A DNA stretch of 64,000 bases from CAKZSB01 sp964573105 (GTDB lineage Bacteria; Pseudomonadota; Gammaproteobacteria; Granulosicoccales; Granulosicoccaceae), in assembly GCA_964573105.1 (NCBI GenBank), contig CAZNIS010000030.1, positions 4,176 to 68,175 on the forward strand. The letters run 5' to 3'. Each line of letters begins with the position of its first letter. Positions within the stretch are counted from its first letter, which is position 1. The notes under the pieces are model-generated. The model ran no database searches. It saw only the letters and a program-made list of their open reading frames with translations, and was not told the origin of the DNA. A program made the position numbers and the translations under genes. This document shows positions 26,929 through 36,997 of this stretch, piece after piece.

Positions 26929-27118
26929 GCGGTCTTACCCATTGACGCCTGTCATCCACGCCACGGCATCAGCTACAGCGTAGCCGTTGCCTGACGCAAT
27001 GATTGGTGGCGCATGGTTTGACATGACATCAGTATAGCAACCGCTGTCAGATCGTAGCGGCGAGAGACCCCATCCGCTACAAATTCATAACAAAACTCTG
27101 CTACAGCGGTTTCAGCGC

Positions 27119-27751
27119 TTATCTGCCGAATACAACCGTCCAGTAGGTGCTGTATGGTGAGTCGCTGCGTTGTGCGCAACTGGCACCCACCACCGTGTAG
27201 TGCGCTGCCATGATGTTGCTGCAGTGGCCGAGGCTCTGTAACCAGTCCTCGTGCACTTCAATCACACTCTGTTGCCCGGAGGCGATATTTTCGCCAATCG
27301 CCTGCCAGTTGAAACCCGCTTGCTCTGCGCGGTCTGAAACGGATAGTCCGTCTGAACCTGTATGGGAAAAAAAGTTGTTGCTCGCCATGTCGCTCGAGTG
27401 GGCAAGCGCCGCATTGGCAAGTCTTGAATCCCACACCACCGCTGCGGCTGCCGGATAGCGTTCGGTGCCGCACTGGCGAGCGCTGGCGCGCGACTGATTG
27501 ATCGCCGCGAGCATGGCGGACTGCATCTGTTCGTCCGTGACAGAGCAACTGGCGGGGCTGTTGGCCGCCCCGGCTGTCGGTTCGCTGCCAGAGCCTGCCA
27601 TTTGTCCAGCAGGCGGAGCGTTGGTTGAACCGGCAGATCCGGTGGTGTCAGGGTTATCGGTACTCAGGCCGGCGTTGCCGGTACAGCCGGACAGGCTGAC
27701 GGCTGCGATCAATGGTATGAGACAGTTTGAATTGGCAATTCGCTTTGGCAT
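27119..27751 (-). CDS. CAP-domain (SCP/PR-1) lipoprotein
   Basis: A 210-residue lipoprotein: lipobox LSGC (LIAAVSLSGC), a low-complexity Gly/Ser/Pro linker of ~50 residues, and a CAP domain from residue ~70. Conserved features are LAHSSDMASNNFFSH, AIGENIASGQ, VHEDWLQSLGHCSNIM and the final YWTVVFGR strand; the His/Glu/Glu/His cavity residues are present. CAP domains bind lipids or act in the envelope; the bacterial role is mostly unknown. It lies upstream of the kinase on the same strand with ~190 bp between, so joint transcription is uncertain. Confidence 0.87.
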   Translation of the reverse strand: MPKRIANSNCLIPLIAAVSLSGCTGNAGLSTDNPDTTGSAGSTNAPPAGQMAGSGSEPTAGAANSPASCSVTDEQMQSAMLAAINQSRASARQCGTERYPAAAAVVWDSRLANAALAHSSDMASNNFFSHTGSDGLSVSDRAEQAGFNWQAIGENIASGQQSVIEVHEDWLQSLGHCSNIMAAHYTVVGASCAQRSDSPYSTYWTVVFGR

Positions 27752-27899
27752 GGCTCTGGTCCTGCGTCAGACAGTGCTTTTTAAAGTAGATATCGACACG
27801 AGGTAACGGCAGGTTCGGTGCGATTCCAATGCGTCTGGCACGATCAATTTGTCAGTTTTTTGTTGCCACCTTGCAGCGATTTTGGATGGGGTGTTACGT

Positions 27900-28052
27900 G
27901 GAGCGGCCTGTCCAGTGCGGGTATTAATACCCGCGAAGAGCGGTAATCCGGGCGTTTGCGGTCTTGCCGAATAGGGCAATATAACCCTGCACCCGATACA
28001 CGGGTGCTTCCTCCAGTTGGATTGTTACCCCGCAGCCGCGGGGTATTTTTTT
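27900..28052 (+). ncRNA. candidate structured small RNA
   Basis: No gene is present in 27752-28072, yet the plus strand shows four hairpins in a row: an 18-bp perfect palindrome at 27917-27934 (GCGGGTATTAATACCCGC), TTGCC/GGCAA at 27964-27979, GCACCCG/CGGGTGC at 27989-28007, and an intrinsic terminator. Between the last two is a single-stranded run with TTCCTCC, complementary to ribosome-binding sites. The 5' end is a guess and no clear promoter was found. It could instead be a leader or attenuator without a preserved gene. Confidence 0.45.
28026..28052 (+). terminator. intrinsic terminator
   Basis: Stem TACCCCGC / GCGGGGTA with loop AGCC, followed directly by seven T on the plus strand. No plus-strand protein gene ends here, which supports an RNA transcript upstream. 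Confidence 0.8.
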
Positions 28053-28072
28053 GCCTGCCTGTAGCGCTGGCG

Positions 28073-28852
28073 TTAGTGCTTCTCGCCAGCCTCGTTCCAT
28101 ACGGTGGACAGTGCATCCATTGCCGCTTTTGCCATCAGGCCGCTGTCATTGGCGATCGTGGTGAGACGAAATCCCATCTTTATCATGCGTGCGGCGTAGG
28201 GCGCGCTGCCGCAGTGGATACCTGGATAGATGCCGCGCTTGCCGCACTCGGCGATCAGATGTTCATAGATCTTGAAAATCTCATCGTCTTCGTGGTCGAG
28301 CTGAGGCGTTTTTCCGATAGAGAATGCCAGATCACTCGGGCCTATATAGATGCCATCAATGCCGGGAACGTCGAGGATGTCGCTCAGGTTATCGAGTGCG
28401 GTTTGCGTCTCGATCATGGGAATGACCAGTACTTCGTCATTGGCAATCTTCTGGTAGTTGCCAGGCACGCCGTAGGTGGCGTGACGAATCGGCCCGTTGC
28501 TGCGGGTGCCGGCGGGTGGGTAGCGACAGGACGACACCAGTTGTTCGGCCTGTTCTCTGGTGTTAATCATCGGTGCGATGACACCCCAGGCACCGCCATC
28601 CAGCACTTTGCCGATAATGCCGGGTTCGTTCCACGGCACGCGAACCATGCGGGTGACCGGGTGGCTGTGCATTGCCTGGAAACACTGGATCATCGATTGA
28701 TAATCCTGCACGCCGTGTTGAATATCGACGGTAACACTGTCGAATCCGCACTGTGCAATCACCTCGGCTGAAAATCCCGAAGGTATCGCAAGCCAGGCGT
28801 TGACGGCGGCTTTGCCGGCTTTCCAGCGTGCCTTTAGTTGGTTGGTAGACAT
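28073..28852 (-). CDS. HpcH/HpaI family aldolase
   Basis: A 259-residue class II-type aldolase of the HpcH/HpaI family, which cleaves or forms 2-keto-4-hydroxy acids with a divalent metal. Visible motifs are DSVTVDIQHGVQDY, RVPWNEPGIIGKVLDGGAWG, VIPMIETQTALDN with the metal-binding Glu, and GIDGIYIGPSDLAFSIG with the Asp. The catalytic-type Arg lies in MVRVPW. Relatives act on 4-hydroxy-2-oxovalerate-like or 2,4-dihydroxyhept-2-ene-1,7-dioate substrates; here the substrate is open. It follows pilY1 on the same strand but is separated by a strong palindrome and is probably a separate unit. Confidence 0.9.
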   Translation of the reverse strand: MSTNQLKARWKAGKAAVNAWLAIPSGFSAEVIAQCGFDSVTVDIQHGVQDYQSMIQCFQAMHSHPVTRMVRVPWNEPGIIGKVLDGGAWGVIAPMINTREQAEQLVSSCRYPPAGTRSNGPIRHATYGVPGNYQKIANDEVLVIPMIETQTALDNLSDILDVPGIDGIYIGPSDLAFSIGKTPQLDHEDDEIFKIYEHLIAECGKRGIYPGIHCGSAPYAARMIKMGFRLTTIANDSGLMAKAAMDALSTVWNEAGEKH

Positions 28853-28870
28853 CGGATTGGTATCCCGCTA

Positions 28871-28938
28871 ATAGTTGGACTTTGCTGAATGGGGTGAGCG
28901 CAAGCGCAGCACGCAAGCGCAGCACCCCGGCCAACTAT
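28871..28938. repeat. nested inverted repeat with internal direct repeat
   Basis: Outer arms ATAGTTGG (28871-28878) and CCAACTAT (28931-28938) enclose inner arms GGGGTG and CACCCC. The loop holds two copies of GCAAGCGCAGCAC in tandem. It lies between the pilY1 stop and the aldolase start. It could act as a terminator-like structure or be a REP-type element. Confidence 0.7.
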
Positions 28939-29007
28939 GTTACTACCAACCAGCGGTCACCGACAGCCGCAACGCGTCCAGCCGGCCCCGTCGATCGCGA
29001 GAGAAGT

Positions 29008-32000
29008 CTAGGGTTGCTTTTCTAGCCAGGTGATGCGGCCTTCGACAAAGCTTGACCCCAGTGCCGTGGTGGTGGGCACGGGGTCGGTTTCGCTTTGCGA
29101 TAGAATCAAGTCGTTGTTGCCAGCCGCCACGACGGTGATATTCGACAGCGAATTGACCCTGCCTTTAATACCTGAGGCACCGCTGTCGTTGATCAGGCCA
29201 TCGCCATTGATATCAAACGGGCTGGTATTGAGCATGCTGCCGTCTGCCGCGTTCAGCGCCATAAGCCAGCCACCCTGGTCGGGCACACACTCGTTGCCAA
29301 CCGGAATATGGGTGTTGAACAATATCCGACCATCGCGGATGACCGGTGCGGCGACAACCTGTTCACCGAGATTGGTTTGATAGGCAAGATCCATATACCA
29401 CCCGAGGTGATGATCCCAGTTGATCACTTCCTGCGATGTTTCGCGTGTTTCAATCACGCGGTCGATCTCTCCGTCACCGTCGGTGTCAAAAGTTTGTACC
29501 TGCTCATTAGTGATGCGCTGCTGAAGCAGATTGCCGGCTGATATGCGTGAAAGCTGTGCGGTGTCCTTGCCGTCGCCCTTATCCCAGATGGCATAGAAGC
29601 GTCGAGCGGTGGCAGCTGGATATTGATCTGACGGCTCCAGATATTTGCCGGTGCCAAAGTACAGCATCACGCCTTCGCCAGTTGGGTGAGAGCCGACCTT
29701 TACCGGTGCCGTGATTGGCATCGGGTTGCCATTGCTGTCCAGCGCCCGGTGTTTGAGTTCACCTCTTGCCCAGTCGTTGGGATTACTTGAGCTGACGTCA
29801 AATCCGGTCACGCAACCGTAGAGATCACCGGTATAGATTTTATCGACGATATTATCCCCATCCAGATCTACCGCCGTGGGCTCGGTCATACTGTTGGGTG
29901 TGGCACCGCTGCCGCGACACTGGGCCGCTGCAGAGAAAAGCTTTTTTACGCGCGCACCGGTTTCGATGTCGATAATGATTACCGACGCCCAGCCGCCACC
30001 TCTACGGTAGCCGACGTTCTGCTCGCTGTTGTTGTAGCCGTTGGCGATAATCGCGGCCCATTTGCCGTTGTGCATGCGCGCGATCACCGGGTTGGAATAG
30101 GTGTAGCCCACACCCTGATCGTCGAAGTCCGAGAACTCCCACAGCACCGTATCGCGAGCTGTGCTTTCGGTGATCGTTTCGGGTTCGGTGACATCGAGCG
30201 CATAGATGCCCTGACCGCCGCCGCGCAGACCGCCGATTAAAACGGTGCGCCAGCTGCCGTTGATGAACACGTCGCCGGCGGTTGGCGTGCCGTCGACGTA
30301 GTACTTGTGTGCATAGCCGATCGAGGTTAGCTCGGGCAGGTTCTGGTATACCGGTGACGGTACGTAGGCGAACAGCTCACTGCCATCGCCGTCGGTCCAG
30401 TGGGTGCCCGACCACTCGCCGGCATCGAATGCGTGCAGCATGCCGTCGTTGGCGCCAACGTAGACGACTCGGCGACGATCATTGTAGGCGTCGGCAAAGT
30501 CAGAGTAGGGCACAGTATTCTCAGGTGCGCCGCTGCCCCAGTTGTCTCGGTAGAAGTAGGCGGGTGGCCCGACCAGTGCCGGATTGGAGTGAATGATATC
30601 GCCCAGTGCCGAGTTGCGGGTGCGAAAGTCATCGAAGTCCGTGCCGCGGATGTATTGCAAACGCTTTTCACCCTGTCCGTCCTGTTGGCCGGTAATGGGA
30701 TTTCTGGCCAGTGCGCTAACCTGGCTGCTGTGCAGTTCAGTCGACAAAGGCGCCGCCGGATTGCTGGGCCAGCGGAACGGTATGCCGGTTTTGCTTGCAG
30801 GATTGTAGGTCAGGATCTGTCGGCCATTGTTGGCGATTTTTTCAGCCAGGCGTTCGCTTGCGTTCCACAGTGGCGTCGCGCTGATAGCGCCACCCAGACC
30901 AATGCGCTGTGCGCTGAGCTCGCCCGTCCAGGAACCGCTCTGAAATTGTGCGCGATAGATTTTGTCACCGAACCGCAAGGATCCCGCAACGGAGGCAATG
31001 GCAGTCGCCGCTCCAATCTCTTCGGTAATCTGGTTAAACGCCGCTCGCATGGTGTTGCCGATCGTCGAGGGATCGGTCACCGGGAAATAGTTGTCCGGGT
31101 AGCCATCGTCGTTGGAGTCCCATTCCATTTTCTGCGGAATGCCATCGCCGTTCTGATCGTTGAACCCGCCCCACTTGGCGGCATACCACAAGGGCGACTG
31201 GAGTTGCTCGGCGGCGGGGCTCATGCTCGGGATAAAGCTGATCGTACTCGTCAGCGGCAACGCCACGCCATCATCCCAGCCCGACCCCGGTGATGCACCG
31301 GGTGGCACATCGTGAGGAGAATCGGTGTCGGCGCTGGCTCGGGTGTCGCTGTCACGGATGACCAGATACACGCCGTCGGAGGTGGTGCCGGACACGGTAT
31401 AGCCCATGTGCTGGATCGCGCAGCCGGAGGCGGTCAGGCTGTCCACGGTCATAATCACAGTGCCGTTTTCGACCGTATACGAATAACGCGCGACCGCGTC
31501 CATGTCGTTGTCCGCGCCCTGTTCCATGTCTTCGTAGGAAACCCGAAAACTCCCGCTGGTGTCCGAGATTTCCTCGACATTGAAACCTACGATGGCGTTG
31601 GTCGGGCGGTAGCTCGTATTGCGATTACAGAAATTGACCGTTTTGGCAAACGGCGCAAAACTGATTGTCTGACCGGCCACCTCGACATTGATCGATGGCA
31701 GCGGTGTCCCTAGCGCCAGTGTGTAATTGCGCACATTCTGTTTGCCGGGTGCACCTGGGTGGATATCGTTCTGGTGGCCGTAGTACGCCACGCTTGAAGC
31801 GTAGTAACTGCCCTGCCGGTGCGGGGCCTCTGGCGATTGGCCGCGAATGGTGCGAAATGTCGTTACCTGTTTTGGTGTTGGAGTGCCGTCGTTGTCAGCG
31901 CCCGACTCACCAATGAATTTTAGCCCTGGCAATTCGTCTTCGTGTTGCGAAATATCATCTGCCAGATCGCCGACGTGTAAGTCGCCAAGGCTGCTGGAGG

Positions 32001-33158
32001 TAAAGTTGTTAAAGTAACTGCCTGGTAGCTGATCGCCATCGAACGAGGGGCTGGGATCGCTTATCACCAGTTGGTACGCGCCGGAGCATTGAGCATAGGG
32101 CTGGCTGGCGGCATACGGATCTCCCCAGGCCGGCGCTGCAAGGCCGAGGTCCGCATCCATTCCGCCGCTGGTTTTGAACTCCGGTGTTTCCGGTGATGTA
32201 CTGGTATCGCTGCCAACGCCTGAGAAATATCTCATGCCCTCGTACATCATCTCGGCTATCGGATTGCCCCAGGCTTTACATTCGCCGTTTTGGAATGGGC
32301 GGTTGTAAATCCAGCCACAGTCCTTTTGAACCGTATTATTCTCGAAGTTATTGGGGATCTGAAGTGCGTTCAGCGAGTGCACAATACCTTCGGCGTCTGT
32401 AAACACGCCGGTATTCGGGTTCACTTCATTCTGGCCAAACGAGGCCATCGGCTGGCGCAGTACACCACCTTGCAAGTTGTTTTCGTAAGAGCCTGTGATC
32501 AGGCTGAAATACATCGAGTCGTTTTCGCCGTATTCATGTAAAAGCCCGATTGGTTTNNNNNNNNNNNNNNNNNNNNNNNNNNNNNNNNNNNNNNNNNNNN
32601 NNNNNNNNNNNNNNNNNNNNNNNNNNNNNNNNNNNNNNNNNNNNNNNNNNNNNNNNCATCTACCGAAGGTGAGGTATATTCGATACCCCAGGTGTGGTTT
32701 TCCCACGGTACGAAGGCTCGACGCAGCCGCGTGTTGCCGGGCTCATCCACGACCCGCCGGCCACCGTAGAGCGTTCGCAGCATCAGGTCCATGCGCGTCA
32801 TCGATACGTAGTTCAGAAAGTCGCCACTCCAGTGGCCGCTGCATTTTTTATCGTTTGCGATGGCGACTGCTTCCAGATGATCACCGCCGACAACCGAATA
32901 GCAAAACTCCGAATCAAAATAGCCGTAGTAGTCGATCTCTTGCGGTTTGTATTTGATGTCGAGCACACCGTCCTGATTGATGTCAACGTAAGACGGGTAA
33001 CCTTCGAAGAAGAGTTTATTGTCTCGCTGCATCACCAGCTGTACCAATGCGTTTTTGCTGCCGCTGATGAACAGCGGCGCGTCCGGCAGGTTCAGTTGGG
33101 CAGCCCCGATTGGCAGGCTCGTAACGAGAGCGAGCAGTGCTGGTAGCGCGAATCTCAT
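29008..33158 (-). CDS. pilY1: type IV pilus tip/assembly protein PilY1, interrupted by gap
   Basis: A signal peptide (MRFALPALLALVTSLPIGAA) starts the N-terminal part (33158 to 32657); after the 100-N gap at 32557-32656 the C-terminal part continues to the stop at 29008. The two parts are in different frames only because the filler is not a multiple of three. The C-terminal domain is the PilY1 beta-propeller, with VGANDGMLHAFDAGEW, GYAHKYYVDGTPTAGDVFI, LRGGGQGIYALDV and a calcium-type loop LDGDNIVDKIY. A second Asp-rich loop is DQNGDGIPQKMEWDSNDDG. PilY1 promotes pilus extension, adhesion and surface sensing at the outer membrane. It is last in the minor pilin operon. Confidence 0.93.
32557..32656. 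other. 100-N scaffold gap inside pilY1
   Basis: Exactly 100 N. The same gene lies on both sides, so the missing length must restore the reading frame. Confidence 0.99.
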
Positions 33159-33223
33159 GTGCAGCTCGATAGACTATGCGTTCGGTAGTGAGGTGAGTCG
33201 GGTAGCGGTATTGGAAGCCGGTG

Positions 33224-33652
33224 TTACCAGCATTTCTCTGGCGCCGTTCCGAGCGCTGTTTTTCGACCCGTGTGATTTAGCGTGATGCTCGAACATTCCG
33301 TGTCGTTGTCCTGGTTTCCCTTGCTGGTTGGCGTAGCCGTCAGCGTCCAGGTGCGTGCGCCGCGATTGTCTGACAGTGTGTAGTAGCCATCGCGGGATGT
33401 CGTCATCAGGCGACAACTCTGATCGTATCCACCGGCCAGTATCAGACAGCGCTGCAGACGCTGTGCGTTAACCTGCAGCATGTGATGGGCATCGGCGCGA
33501 CGCTGCTTGGTGGTGTAGTTGCTGTAGGCCGGCACAGCGATACTCGTTAGTAGCCCTAGTATCGCAACCACAATCATAGCCTCTATCAGAGTGAAGCCGA
33601 CGCTGGTTCGTATGCGGCGCGGTCGGCTCGCTGCATCTGGATTGGTTTTCAT
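33224..33652 (-). CDS. pilE: type IV minor pilin PilE
   Basis: A 142-residue prepilin. A basic leader ends at Gly, with cleavage before Phe in VGFTLIEAMIVVAILG; Glu at mature position 5 is present. The C-terminal globular part contains two Cys pairs (RCLILAGGYDQSC, and DTECSSI with the last KCW) and the short DGYYTLSD strand typical of PilE-like pilins. It is one of the minor pilins that prime pilus assembly. It follows pilX by 3 bp and precedes pilY1, the reverse of the Pseudomonas order. Confidence 0.9.
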   Translation of the reverse strand: MKTNPDAASRPRRIRTSVGFTLIEAMIVVAILGLLTSIAVPAYSNYTTKQRRADAHHMLQVNAQRLQRCLILAGGYDQSCRLMTTSRDGYYTLSDNRGARTWTLTATPTSKGNQDNDTECSSITLNHTGRKTALGTAPEKCW

Positions 33653-33655
33653 GCG

Positions 33656-34240
33656 CTAGTAACTCAGCGCAACAGTGCTTTCGATAACACTTTGCACGTT
33701 GTCGAAACTACCTTTGCCATGGGATTCAATGGTGTACAACACGACGTTGCGACCGCCGGTGGTTCTGCGACCGTATGCGGCACCGCCGATATCCAGACTG
33801 ACTATGCCGGTGCCACCATCGGTGACGTACTGCCCCACTTCCTCGATCACGTATCTGGGCTGTTCGACAACGCCGGCTATGGGGTTGCCGCTAACCTGGT
33901 GTTCACCTGAAAAGCTGCTTTGCTGCCACCATTTATCGTTGGTACTGGTGCGAGTAAAAATGCCGTTGGTCGCGGTGTCGTCGGCGACCACACGGTTGAG
34001 CAGCATTTGCTCAAGCTCGGCTTGCGCCAGTGCATGTGCGCCATCTGCAGCCTGGAACGCGCGGCTGCGCTGAATGGCGTTGCCGGCAATGTGTTCCGAG
34101 CTTATCGAGACATCCATGCTGTTGTTGGCCATGATGCCGACAATCATCAGCACGACCATGACGGTAATCAACACGTAGCCGCGTTGACCCCCGGATACTG
34201 TGTTGGCGGTCAGGCGTGTCTTTCTGAGGCAGGTCGTCAT
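33656..34240 (-). CDS. pilX: type IV minor pilin PilX
   Basis: A 194-residue PilX: short leader ending QRG, then YVLITVMVVLMIVGIMANNSM and the family's conserved SSEHIAGNAIQRSRAFQAADGAHALAQAE split across a helix. It lacks the Glu5 of major pilins, as PilX/GspK-like pilins do, which is consistent with a position at the pilus tip. The gene is 11 bp after pilW and 3 bp before pilE. Confidence 0.9.
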   Translation of the reverse strand: MTTCLRKTRLTANTVSGGQRGYVLITVMVVLMIVGIMANNSMDVSISSEHIAGNAIQRSRAFQAADGAHALAQAELEQMLLNRVVADDTATNGIFTRTSTNDKWWQQSSFSGEHQVSGNPIAGVVEQPRYVIEEVGQYVTDGGTGIVSLDIGGAAYGRRTTGGRNVVLYTIESHGKGSFDNVQSVIESTVALSY

Positions 34241-34251
34241 ATGTCTTGTCT

Positions 34252-35028
34252 CTAGTTTCTCACGGCAACCGACACGCTGACCTCGGTACGTTGCCGGTTA
34301 TCGGTTGATGCGGTCGTGACACCATTGAATCGATAGTTCTGCTGTGCACTACCGACGTTCTCGCTGGTAGCGATCAACAAACGCAATCCCACGTGTTTCG
34401 CGTTCGCGAGTTGGGTGGTGGTTGCCGCGTCGCCGGCGACGCGCTGATCGAGTACGCCATCGCCGTTCGTATCGACACCGATGCTTGTGACCATTTGCTC
34501 TATTACCAGACCGTCTGCGTCGCCAATCAGTACTGCACTGTTAGCGCCGACGGTACAAATCAACCGGCCGTCAACCAGCGTGAAACTGGCTTCTCGCATA
34601 TCCGTCGCGCCCACCGGTGTACCCAGGCAATCGTAGATGCTGTTGTCTGTTGCACCCGCACTGTCCGACGCGCCGTAGTACCGCAGGCTGATCGAGTTCG
34701 CCCCCATCGCGAGATACTGACCGGCCTCCCAGCTTCCCATCACGGCCGGAAACGCCACGTCGAGTTCCTGGAATGGCAGGCTGCGTCCGCCGACCATGGC
34801 GTTGTCGATACCGCGGTGACCGATCTGTGCCAGTTGCTGGCTCATGACGTGAGAGATAAAAAAAGCTTCTTCCTGCAATTCTGAAGTACCCACTACAGTA
34901 CCGCGGGTGCGTGCAGAGTGTTGGAACATCGACAAACAAACCCCCACAACCAGCGTGCCGATCAACATCGCGACCAGCAGTTCGATGAGGGTGAAGCCTG
35001 TGTTGGTGTTTTTTGTTGTTGACTTCAT
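34252..35028 (-). CDS. pilW: type IV minor pilin PilW
   Basis: A 258-residue prepilin from the ATG at 35026-35028: leader MKSTTKNTNTG, then FTLIELLVAMLIGTLVVGV, with Glu5 kept. The globular part carries AFFISHVMSQQLAQIGHRG and a YYGASDSAG strand typical of PilW. An upstream in-frame ATG would add 23 residues and overlap pilV, and is not used because the prepilin leader would be atypically long. It is third in the operon. Confidence 0.9.
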   Translation of the reverse strand: MKSTTKNTNTGFTLIELLVAMLIGTLVVGVCLSMFQHSARTRGTVVGTSELQEEAFFISHVMSQQLAQIGHRGIDNAMVGGRSLPFQELDVAFPAVMGSWEAGQYLAMGANSISLRYYGASDSAGATDNSIYDCLGTPVGATDMREASFTLVDGRLICTVGANSAVLIGDADGLVIEQMVTSIGVDTNGDGVLDQRVAGDAATTTQLANAKHVGLRLLIATSENVGSAQQNYRFNGVTTASTDNRQRTEVSVSVAVRN

Positions 35029-35038
35029 GGCGCCGCGC

Positions 35039-35500
35039 CTAGAGTGGAACCCGAACGTTGTAGGTTTGTGTCGCAACGCCATCAGTGTGTGACTCACGCC
35101 ACTGCACTGAGACGGTGCACAGGTCGGTTGCGCACTGTATGTTCAGCTGTCCGGCCGGCAGAGATTGCGCCGTCAGTTGTTTCCATGAATTAATCAGTGT
35201 TGCCGTTTCTGTCGGAAGCCCGCTGGCAGCAGACAGGTCACTGAACGCTGTATTGTAGGTACCGGTATTGGCCTCATCGGGGTCGGATTTCAGATACTCC
35301 GCGATTTCGTTGCTGATGGAATTCACCTGCAAATGTGTGGACGAGACCTTGAGTCCCATTAGTGAATCCGTGTGCATGTTAGAGATCGCCAGCGAACCGA
35401 AGGCGAGAACAAACAGCGCGATCAGCACTTCGATCAGACCGACGCCACGCTGGCCGATCAGACTGGCAGCCTTTGATGCCTGGGCTTGGTGAGTGTTCAT
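35039..35500 (-). CDS. pilV: type IV minor pilin PilV
   Basis: A 153-residue prepilin with leader ending IGQRG and then VGLIEVLIALFVLAFGSLAI, as in PilV. A Cys pair (CATDLC) and the closing YNVRVPL strand follow the usual pattern. Its start overlaps the fimT-like stop by ATGA and pilW follows 10 bp downstream, so the minor pilins are made in a coupled series. Confidence 0.88.
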   Translation of the reverse strand: MNTHQAQASKAASLIGQRGVGLIEVLIALFVLAFGSLAISNMHTDSLMGLKVSSTHLQVNSISNEIAEYLKSDPDEANTGTYNTAFSDLSAASGLPTETATLINSWKQLTAQSLPAGQLNIQCATDLCTVSVQWRESHTDGVATQTYNVRVPL

Positions 35501-36063
35501 AGCGTTTCTACCCGACCGGTGCGCTGCAAGGTGAACTGCTCATTGACTGCACCCTGAGTAGCTGAGACAGAAAAGACCGTATCCGGATAGCCGCGATGAT
35601 TGAAACCTATCTGTGGTACCGCACCGCCCGCACCGTCGGAAATGGCGATCACCACACGGTTGTGCGGCTGTTCTTTCACCATCAGCAATTCGTCTGCTGC
35701 GGTCAGGTTGTCATCGTTGTCGATGTCGTAGTAGACCAGCCAGCCCGAGGCAAAAGACGCCGCACAACTGACTTGATCAGTGCTGCCGCAAACATTGACT
35801 CGGCCACCGTGTTTGATCGCCTCGGCGCGCGCGTAGTTGACGGCCGTTTTGAGGCTTTGGGAGGTGTCCTTGACCTGGCTGAACTGTGTCCACGACTGGA
35901 AGCCGGTAAACCCAAGTGCCGACACAATGCCGATGATGGCGATCACGGCCAGCAATTCCAGCAGGGTAAAACCTGCTGACTTATACCTGCCAGAAGCGGC
36001 CAGTTGATTGTTGATACCCGGATATCGCACGAGTGGTCCCTTGCTGTTGCTGTCTGATCGCAA
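35497..36063 (-). CDS. fimT: type IV minor pilin GspH/FimT (FimU)
   Basis: A 188-residue prepilin, first in the operon. A long leader (RYKSAG) precedes FTLLELLAVIAIIGIVSALG, with Glu5. The GspH/FimT domain shows the family pattern TAVNYARAEAIKHGGRVNVC, SGWLVYYDIDNDDNL and a late IGFNHRGYP strand. The start may lie further in, since the leader from the first ATG is 31 residues. The operon promoter should lie in 36064-36183. Confidence 0.88.
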   Translation of the reverse strand: MRSDSNSKGPLVRYPGINNQLAASGRYKSAGFTLLELLAVIAIIGIVSALGFTGFQSWTQFSQVKDTSQSLKTAVNYARAEAIKHGGRVNVCGSTDQVSCAASFASGWLVYYDIDNDDNLTAADELLMVKEQPHNRVVIAISDGAGGAVPQIGFNHRGYPDTVFSVSATQGAVNEQFTLQRTGRVETL

Positions 36064-36183
36064 CGTGATCTATCGTTACTACGCGATCCTTCGGGGCAGC
36101 AAGAACTGATCCACTGGAAAAAGTAGCTGGTTCAGGTCACAACTCGGTAAAAAACAAGTAGATACGGGGGGCAAAAAATCAGT

Positions 36184-36783
36184 TCACCGCGGTGCCGGGT
36201 CGAGTGCCCGCGCGACACGCTGCTGCAGAATCGGTACCAGTGTCTGCTCGAATTCCGGGTTTCGCTTTAGCCAGATATTGTTGCGTGGACTCGGGTGCGG
36301 TAACGGGACCACCGAATCCGGTAAGGCGCGCCAGCGTGCCACTGTTTCGGTGAGGGTGGCGCCTTTTGTCTGCAAATGCCACTGTTGTGCGTACTGACCG
36401 ATCAGCAGGGTCAATCGAATCGAAGAGAGTGTGGCAAGCACGCGACTGCGCCAGGTTGCCGCGCAGATTTCAGGTGGCGGCAGATCGCCAGAGCGCCCCT
36501 TGCCGGGATAGCAGAACGCCATCGGCACAATCGCGACGCTTTCGGGATTGCGAAAAGTTTTTTCACTAATACCCATCCAGCGTCGCAACCTTTCACCGCT
36601 GGCGTCGTCGAATGGCTTACCGCTGGCGTGCACGCGTGCGCCAGGCGCCTGCCCGGCGATCAGAATTCGTGCGTGTGGATGAAGCTGCAGTATTGGTCTT
36701 GGCTCGTGGGCGAACTGAGGTTTGCAGCGTGTGCAGGCCCGCACTTCGGCGAGCAGAGTCTCAAAGGATTCGGATGCGACCAT
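36184..36783 (-). CDS. uracil-DNA glycosylase family protein
   Basis: A 199-residue member of the uracil-DNA glycosylase superfamily, which excises deaminated bases. Motif A is IAGQAPGARVHASGKPF, and motif B is LPHPSPRNN with the catalytic-type His. The N-terminus has CTRC and a further Cys pair in CYPGKGRSGDLPPPEIC, which may bind an iron-sulfur cluster as in family 4 and 5 enzymes. The ATG at 36781-36783 is preferred over the long upstream extension, which looks non-coding. The substrate base is uncertain. Confidence 0.8.
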   Translation of the reverse strand: MVASESFETLLAEVRACTRCKPQFAHEPRPILQLHPHARILIAGQAPGARVHASGKPFDDASGERLRRWMGISEKTFRNPESVAIVPMAFCYPGKGRSGDLPPPEICAATWRSRVLATLSSIRLTLLIGQYAQQWHLQTKGATLTETVARWRALPDSVVPLPHPSPRNNIWLKRNPEFEQTLVPILQQRVARALDPAPR

Positions 36784-36997
36784 CGATGTTGAATCTCTGC
36801 GGTTGAAACTGACGCCGCCGGGGTGTGAGGATTGGCCGCCGGCGAGCATTTCCAAATCTGTTGTTTGCCCGTCCTGAATCGTGCCGTACGCGTTGCGCCG
36901 AAGCGGGGCCGAGGTGACAATTGCAGCACAGATTGCCCACTCTGCTGTCGCCGCTCGGCGGTGGCACGCAGCCGCCAACGCAATGGAGCCTAGTGTA

